From the NCBI GenBank assembly GCA_005656395.1, contig SRSI01000035.1, positions 62,001 to 126,000 of the forward strand: a DNA stretch of 64,000 nucleotides, in the 5' to 3' direction. The notes beneath the pieces are model-generated. The model was not told where the DNA came from, made no database searches, and saw nothing but the letters and a program-made list of their open reading frames with translations. This document shows, piece after piece, positions 58,370 through 64,000 of this stretch (position 1 is its first letter; each line of letters opens with the position of its first letter). Origin of the DNA: Strongyloides papillosus. Its lineage: Eukaryota > Nematoda > Chromadorea > Rhabditida > Strongyloididae. Both the position numbers and the translations under genes were made by a program.

Positions 58370-60209
58370 TTAGGAACAGAATGTTGATGAATCGTAACTT
58401 CTGGCTGATTTGAGGGAACATATCATTTTATCCTTACATGAAGAATCACAAGATGTCTCTTTACGGTGGTAGTTTGTGTAGAATTTCTTAAATAATGTTT
58501 CATCAGAATTCAATTTTGAGATTAATTTATTGAATGATGTTGGTGATAGATCTGACATGCCATATTCTTCTGTGAATTTGTATTCAAGTTCCCAGACTGG
58601 TGGTGATGATTCTGTTGCTTTGGAGATATCAGTGTAGTATGTCTCAGCTTCAAGGACTGTAAATGTACTACCTTGGTAATTACCATCAAATTCATAAACT
58701 CTGTAAGATGGATTAGAGTCAGCAAATGTTGTCAAACTTGGGGCAATCCAATTTACATTAATTGGACGGTTCTTGACATTAGCACCATCATAATATACCT
58801 CAAAATGATCTTTGTGTGTATGACCCATTCCTAAGAAAGCAATAGTGTTCTCGAAACGTTCAACAAGTTTATAGAAATTGAATGACCATCCTTTAAGGCA
58901 ATATGTGACACCTGGAGGGATATGACTGATAATGTGTACTTTTTCACCTTTAGATTCTGAATCTAATAATTCTTGAGAAAGCCATTCTAATGTACCATCT
59001 GGATCAGTTTGGTTTAAGTAGTTATACAAATTCATCTGTGAACAATATACAGTATTTAAGGAGATAAGTTTCAAGCCAGAGAATGGCTTAATAGAATAAC
59101 TAGCTCTGTATTTGATACCAGATTGGGTATCTGCTGGTAGATCTCTTTTCCATGCTTGGGCAAATGTATTAAAAAGCCATTGTGGTCCACGTTTTTGGTA
59201 TTCAGGCATTGTATGTGCACCCATAGAATCCATTGGGACACCTTCGTGGTTTCCTGTAGCTTGGTAGATTGGTGTTTTTGGGAAGTATTCATTCAAGACA
59301 GCAGTAATGTTTAATACATTTGTCATTGTTCTTTGTCTTGTGTAATCCCAGATGTCATGAGACTCTAAATCTCCAGTGACGATAATGTAATCGAATTTGT
59401 CATTCTTAGAAATATGTTCCATAGCATTGATGAAAGTTCTGTATGGAATATCACATTTATATGGTGCTCCCCAATAACCAGCCTTTACACTTCCACCTTT
59501 TCTTATATATCTAACATTAGATTCATCAGTATCACCTGGGTAATTTCTACAACAGAAAGCATCAGTATTAATCAATTTATCATATCCACAATTAGCTTCA
59601 GATCCAACAGTATAATTTCTATCAATATGGATATCAGTTAAGTGTAAAACACGGAGTTTGGATTGTGGGTTTTTAACAGTAGGCCACGGTTTAACTGCTG
59701 GTTTATTACCAGGAACAGTAAACGGCCATAAATCGTTTAATGGGTTTTCTGATGTTCCGCAATCAGCGATAAAAGCACCACAAATTTCTGCTGGTGTAAC
59801 AATAGCATTTGCTAAAACGAAAATTGCCTCATCAGCAAATTGATGGATAATTTGGTTGCACACATAATCTTGTTCAATTTGTAATTCTTGACATGTCTTA
59901 ATCAAGAAATCTTCTATCTCCTCATCAGTTTTACCGTTTTCAATCATCTTTTGAAGTGTATCAACAACACTCGTACAAGTAATACATGCTAACCCCTTAG
60001 TCTCGTCGCTGTGAGCAAACTTTTGAATTCCTCTCCATAACTAAAAATAAACATATTATTTTTCAATGTAAAGTTATGAGAAATACTATATTTTGATGGA
60101 AACATACTTTTTCTGGATGAGAATTAACTCTTTTCTCATATTTAAAAGTTGCTGCACCAAATATTATTGAAATTAATGGTAAAATAAATATTAATATTTT
60201 TCCTATCAT
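58370..60209 (-). CDS. asm: Acid sphingomyelinase, copy B, 590 aa
   Basis: Exons 60209-60108 and 60040-58370, with a 67-nt intron at the same place as in copy A. It has a signal peptide, a saposin-B domain (LACITC start, about 58-133) and a complete catalytic core (TDIHID, VTGDLESHD, ATGNHEG, HIISHIPPG, GMGHTHKDH). Long stretches match copy A, with most divergence in the N-terminus, the saposin helices and the C-terminal 40 residues. The 5' end differs: a TCCTAG acceptor lies 6 bases before the ATG rather than a TATA box, hinting at different expression. Function as for copy A. It is 248 bp upstream of copy A on the same strand. Confidence 0.93.
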
Positions 60210-60567
60210 GTTTATCTAGGAAATGGTAAATATATTAATTATTTAACTTTCTTAGCATTTAAATATATTTACGTTATCAGAAAATTCCGTAATACTACAC
60301 TTATCTTTTTAATCGAGAATGGTAAATTTACAGTTATCACTATTGAAATCAGAATATGATGTAGCTTTTTGCCTTTATTATTTCTAACTTAAAACTTTTT
60401 TGATTAATGATGTATAATAGAAAGGTAAAAGTAGAAATTTATTGGGTAAAAGAAAAAAAATACTCTGTTAAATTTATGACTTATAAAAAAGTAACATATA
60501 TATATATATTCGTTGTAGACCCGAATTAATCATCAAACAAAATAAGAGATAAAGTATTAAAATTAAG
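60210..60567. other. Short intergenic region
   Basis: Holds the 5' flank of sphingomyelinase copy B and the SK channel 3' end. A short TA repeat lies at about 60496-60510. Confidence 0.5.
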
Positions 60568-63500
60568 TCACTGGAGGAGGGAGGTTGTTTCTCCAGTTTC
60601 ATATATTTCTATAACCTTCGATTTATTGTTATTTTGTGAATTTGATACAAGATTACTATTTGATAATGATTTATCCATTTTGATGTAAGGATGAGAATGT
60701 ATACGATGAATAACTTTTGGAGATGCATTCATACTTGAGGTTCTTGAACAATCTGGAGTTGTAACAGAATTTGTCATACAATAAACAGTTGAATTTTCTG
60801 GGACAGTTAATGATGTAACACCACCATTTATTGCCGATTCTTTACCTTTTTGACTGTCTATTTGTTTCATTATCGTCACCTGAAGTTCAGCGACTTTTTG
60901 TGTTAACATATCTATTTGTGAAATAAATTGATCCTGTGCTCTGTGCATCTCCCATAGTGTTTCATGCATCTCACTATGTAATTTACCAACATCCAATAAT
61001 GAATTACCCTTCTCCTGGAGTTTTCTTTGGTCCCATTTAATTTTCCTAAACTCATAAATAGATTGAAGGAATTTTCTTTGGTGGTGACGTAACCTTAAAT
61101 CATCCCCTTTAGAAAGTCCTTTCTGATATTTATGAATAAACCATGTTTGTTGTAGAACAGATGCTGCTGCATTTTTTCGTTGATTTGTCAATTTTGAGTC
61201 CGCCATAAAATTATTTACGTGCTTCTCAGCTCTACTTAACTCTAATTTACGTGATATTACAGCAATAAGTGCTGACGACACACCAGCACCCACTATTCCA
61301 GTAGTTATTGATAACATCCTACCACAATAAGTTGTGGGAACGATATCACCATACCCTATTGACATAAAAGTAACCATAATAAACCAAAGTGAATTTAAGT
61401 AATAATGTTCGTGACCAGGTTCTAGATTATTATATCTCTCACACTGTGTAAACATCCATGACATGCAAGTCCAATATGCACAAGTAAATACAACTAATAC
61501 ACGAAGGGGATGATTAGCCATCATAGTTTTAATTACGAATCTAAAATCCATAGATATTCTATTTAAAGCAGCAATAGATCGTGTTGCAGCATCCTGGAAT
61601 TGTTTACTATGGAGAACCATAAATCTACAAAGAAGATATGCCCGTAAAAACATTGGAACAGAAAGGACAACATCTGTTGGAACTTGAACCATTGTTACAT
61701 TTCTATCTATAGGTGAAATATGAGGCCATCGGATAGTTCCACTTCCTAAAAAATTTGATATTACTATTGAAAAGTAAAAAACATACCAGGAAATGGACAA
61801 CATGCACAAACAATAAGTTCAATTCCTAATTTAATAATTCTTTCTGTCGTTAGTGCAACTCTCCAATCATCAGCTCCACTATCAATTAATGCCAAATGAA
61901 CTTCTATCCTATGGTAAGTTATTAATGATATTAATAAAAAAAATGTCGAAAGTACACAACCTGCACGAAGTCCATATGATATTAAATGACTCTATAAAAG
62001 GTGAAAAATTATTATAAAAATAGAAAGTTTAAGTAAATAAAAGTACAGTATATTACTTACCTTACTAATGACATTTAATGCTGTCATTTCCGAGTCTATA
62101 ACTACTAATACCAAGCCAACTAATGCCAATACCAAACTCAGGTCACAAACATGGTTTCTTTTTTCAAACAATAACTTTCTATGACGGAATCTCATTTTTG
62201 CTGTACTGTCACTGAAACCAAAATATAATTTTATAACTTGAAAAAATAGCAAAAAAATTCCATTTTTATATAAATACAAAAAAATATTAATATCTTAAGT
62301 AGTGTCGGTCTACATACGTATATTTTTTATTTTTTACATAAAAATTTATCTTTTGACAATTTTCATTTTCAATGAAAACAACATGTTCTTATATTTTTTT
62401 ATTTTATATTAATAATTTATCATATTTTTAATTGCCAATTTTAATATTGTATGAAAATATGAAATGTAAAGAAGAAAAATTCTTTTTTTCTTTTAGTTAA
62501 TTTATAAAAAAAACCCACTATACTTAGAATTTTATGCACGAAAGGAAAAATGTAAACGTCAACTCAAGACATAGGGTTCCTAATAAAATCTAAAAATATT
62601 AAATTATAACAAATTAGTAATTAGCTTATAAAATATATCCGGTAATAAATAAACTTTACCGGTCAATTAGTGAAATTGAATAAAGTTTTTAATACAATTT
62701 AAAATAATTAAAATAATTATAGCTATATTATTAAGAATGTAATACAATTTTTCTACAATTTTTTTTTAAAATAAATAATTGTTTTTTATAAAAAAAATAT
62801 GGGAAAAAAAATACCTTGTAATGGCAATACCATAACCGCTCTTTCGACGTTTCACTTTCCTTGTTACAATGGAACTTTTTGCAGTGTCACGAACAAGTGA
62901 GTCCTGATCCAATGGATTTGGTGTCTCAAATTGTATGTCCCCGTTCCTTTTTTCATCTAAAATAAAAATAAAATTAAACGTTATATATAAAGAAGAAGAA
63001 GTAATTATATTTAGTAATTTGTACTTTTTATATTTTCATCCTCTGTAGAATCCATTTGTAAATTCCTTGTAGAAATAGGATTTTCATACCAATTAAAAGT
63101 TTTAAAGTTTATTATTTGTTGTTTATTAGAGTAAGGACAACATTTCATACAATGTTTCTTATAAGAACATCCTCTTAGAAAAGTTTCTGAATTTTGAGAA
63201 TGACAATATTTATGAAGTGAAAACGACCTTGTGGGAATTAATGGTCTTACAATATACTTTGGATGATAAACATCAAAGGACCGATGATTACAAACATCTT
63301 CTGAATACTTTAATTTAGGAGCTCTACTGGAACAACGGAATTTTCTAATGTTACTGGAACTGTGACACCTGTACGGCTTAAAATTAGCAGATAATCCTGT
63401 GGGTGTCTTTGGTGTCGCTTCTGTATTAGAAAGTTTATCATCTTTTTTATCACAAAATATAATAGAAGAGATAGAGTTTTTACTAGATGAGCATTTATAT

Positions 63501-63604
63501 CCTGTTTGTAAAGTATTTTCATCTTCAATAGTCTTGCTCCAGTATGAAAGTTGTGAACTAATGTCAAAAGTGTCTTTTTTCATATTTTTTATAAGTGGTT
63601 TCAT
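60568..63604 (-). CDS. kcnl: Small-conductance Ca2+-activated K+ channel (KCNL/SK), 751 aa
   Basis: Five exons: 63604-63025, 62956-62815, 62211-62061, 61991-61787 and 61745-60568. Every phase agrees, and the total is a whole number of codons. The long N-terminus (about 1-240) is polar with a Cys cluster (CSYKKHCMKCC near 145). Then comes the SK core: RKLLFEKRN before S1, NGADDWR-like SGADDWR, VPMFLRAYLL and the pore SIGYGDIVP (about 488-496). The calmodulin-binding domain follows (about 540-640: KLTNQRKNAAASVLQQTW, then HHQRKFLQSI). A coiled coil and a Ser-rich tail end the protein. The channel opens when calmodulin bound to the C-terminus senses Ca2+ and damps excitability in nerve and muscle. 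The nematode paralog (kcnl-1 to -4) is not determined. The first donor (GTACAA) is the weakest splice site. Confidence 0.93.
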
Positions 63605-64000
63605 AATAATAATAATTTTATAGATAAGTTTATAGAAATAATTATAATATTAGGTATATATCATTAACACATGTACTGGGTAAAGAAAACACCAAAGTTA
63701 TAAACTACAGTATAAGTATTATAAATTACAAAGCATATCCTAGTAATAAAATATGTATATATAATATATTATGCCATTTAACTAACGACAATTAAAATAG
63801 GTAAACTATAACTTTATTCACCTATAAAATACCATGCATTCTCAGGTAAAGATATAAAAAAGTGAAAAAGTATTTTAAAATTTTTGAATAATAATGTAGA
63901 AGAAAAAATTTATTTTTTTTTCTAAACAAATATAATGTATAAAGGATTATTTTTCCTTATATATAATTTATAAAAATAAAAATATAATATCTTAAATCAA
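63605..64000. other. 5' flank of the SK channel gene
   Basis: No gene seen up to the window edge. Confidence 0.5.

Noticed and set aside
1..64000. Bacterial features, CRISPR array or viral insertion
   Set aside because: No regularly spaced repeats with unique spacers and no prokaryotic operon structure. The genes have spliceosomal introns and metazoan families.

Overview
The window is nuclear DNA of a nematode, most likely a Strongyloides-type (clade IV) worm. The sequence is extremely AT-rich. Introns are mostly 40-70 nt with GTAAGT-like donors and TTTTAG/CAG acceptors. Many start codons sit a few bases after a 3' splice acceptor, as expected for spliced-leader trans-splicing. The conserved genes are metazoan: ribosomal protein L35, VDAC, clathrin light chain, a CYK-4/RacGAP1 relative, a Kip-type CDK inhibitor, an SK potassium channel, acid sphingomyelinases, an SDR and an LRAT-domain protein. 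The species assignment is inference; nothing was searched against a database.

Layout. 1-6.5 kb: a coiled-coil protein (weak THOC5 resemblance) and a somatostatin/allatostatin-C-like GPCR. 6.47-10.74 kb: a complete, apparently young Ty3-like LTR element with 517-bp LTRs. Its single 944-codon ORF carries Gag, protease and the integrase zinc-binding domain, but no reverse transcriptase, RNase H or integrase core. 10.7-18.4 kb: rpl-35 and a KH plus F-box protein. 19.3-25.3 kb, all minus strand: a membrane-anchored SDR, a CYK-4-like protein whose GAP domain has lost its catalytic residues, and VDAC.

26.6-33.0 kb is an accessory cluster of short, intron-poor, mostly secreted proteins with extreme composition: Thr/Lys-rich, Lys-Pro-Ala-rich (two copies), Glu-rich and Tyr-rich. 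They are driven by close TATA boxes. A two-gene block in it is duplicated in inverted orientation; one copy of the Tyr-rich gene has decayed. A MITE-like element with long terminal inverted repeats lies between the arms.

34.2-48.8 kb: a possible TAFH-domain protein; a 5.2-kb gene-free stretch; the CDK inhibitor with RxL, KWNFDF and PIP-box-like motifs; a possible tiny secreted peptide; a coiled-coil protein; clathrin light chain; a Ly6-type GPI protein; and another TATA-driven small secreted protein. 51.6-54.2 kb: an LRAT-domain protein whose C-terminal membrane exon lies across a 1.6-kb intron. 56.3-63.6 kb, all minus strand: two tandem acid sphingomyelinase paralogs and a five-exon SK channel.

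No operon-like pathway links the conserved genes; they look like ordinary independent loci. The parts that look specific to this lineage are the non-autonomous retroelement, the composition-biased secreted cluster and several unusual domain variants. Exon models were derived by hand from reading frame, splice consensus and phase.
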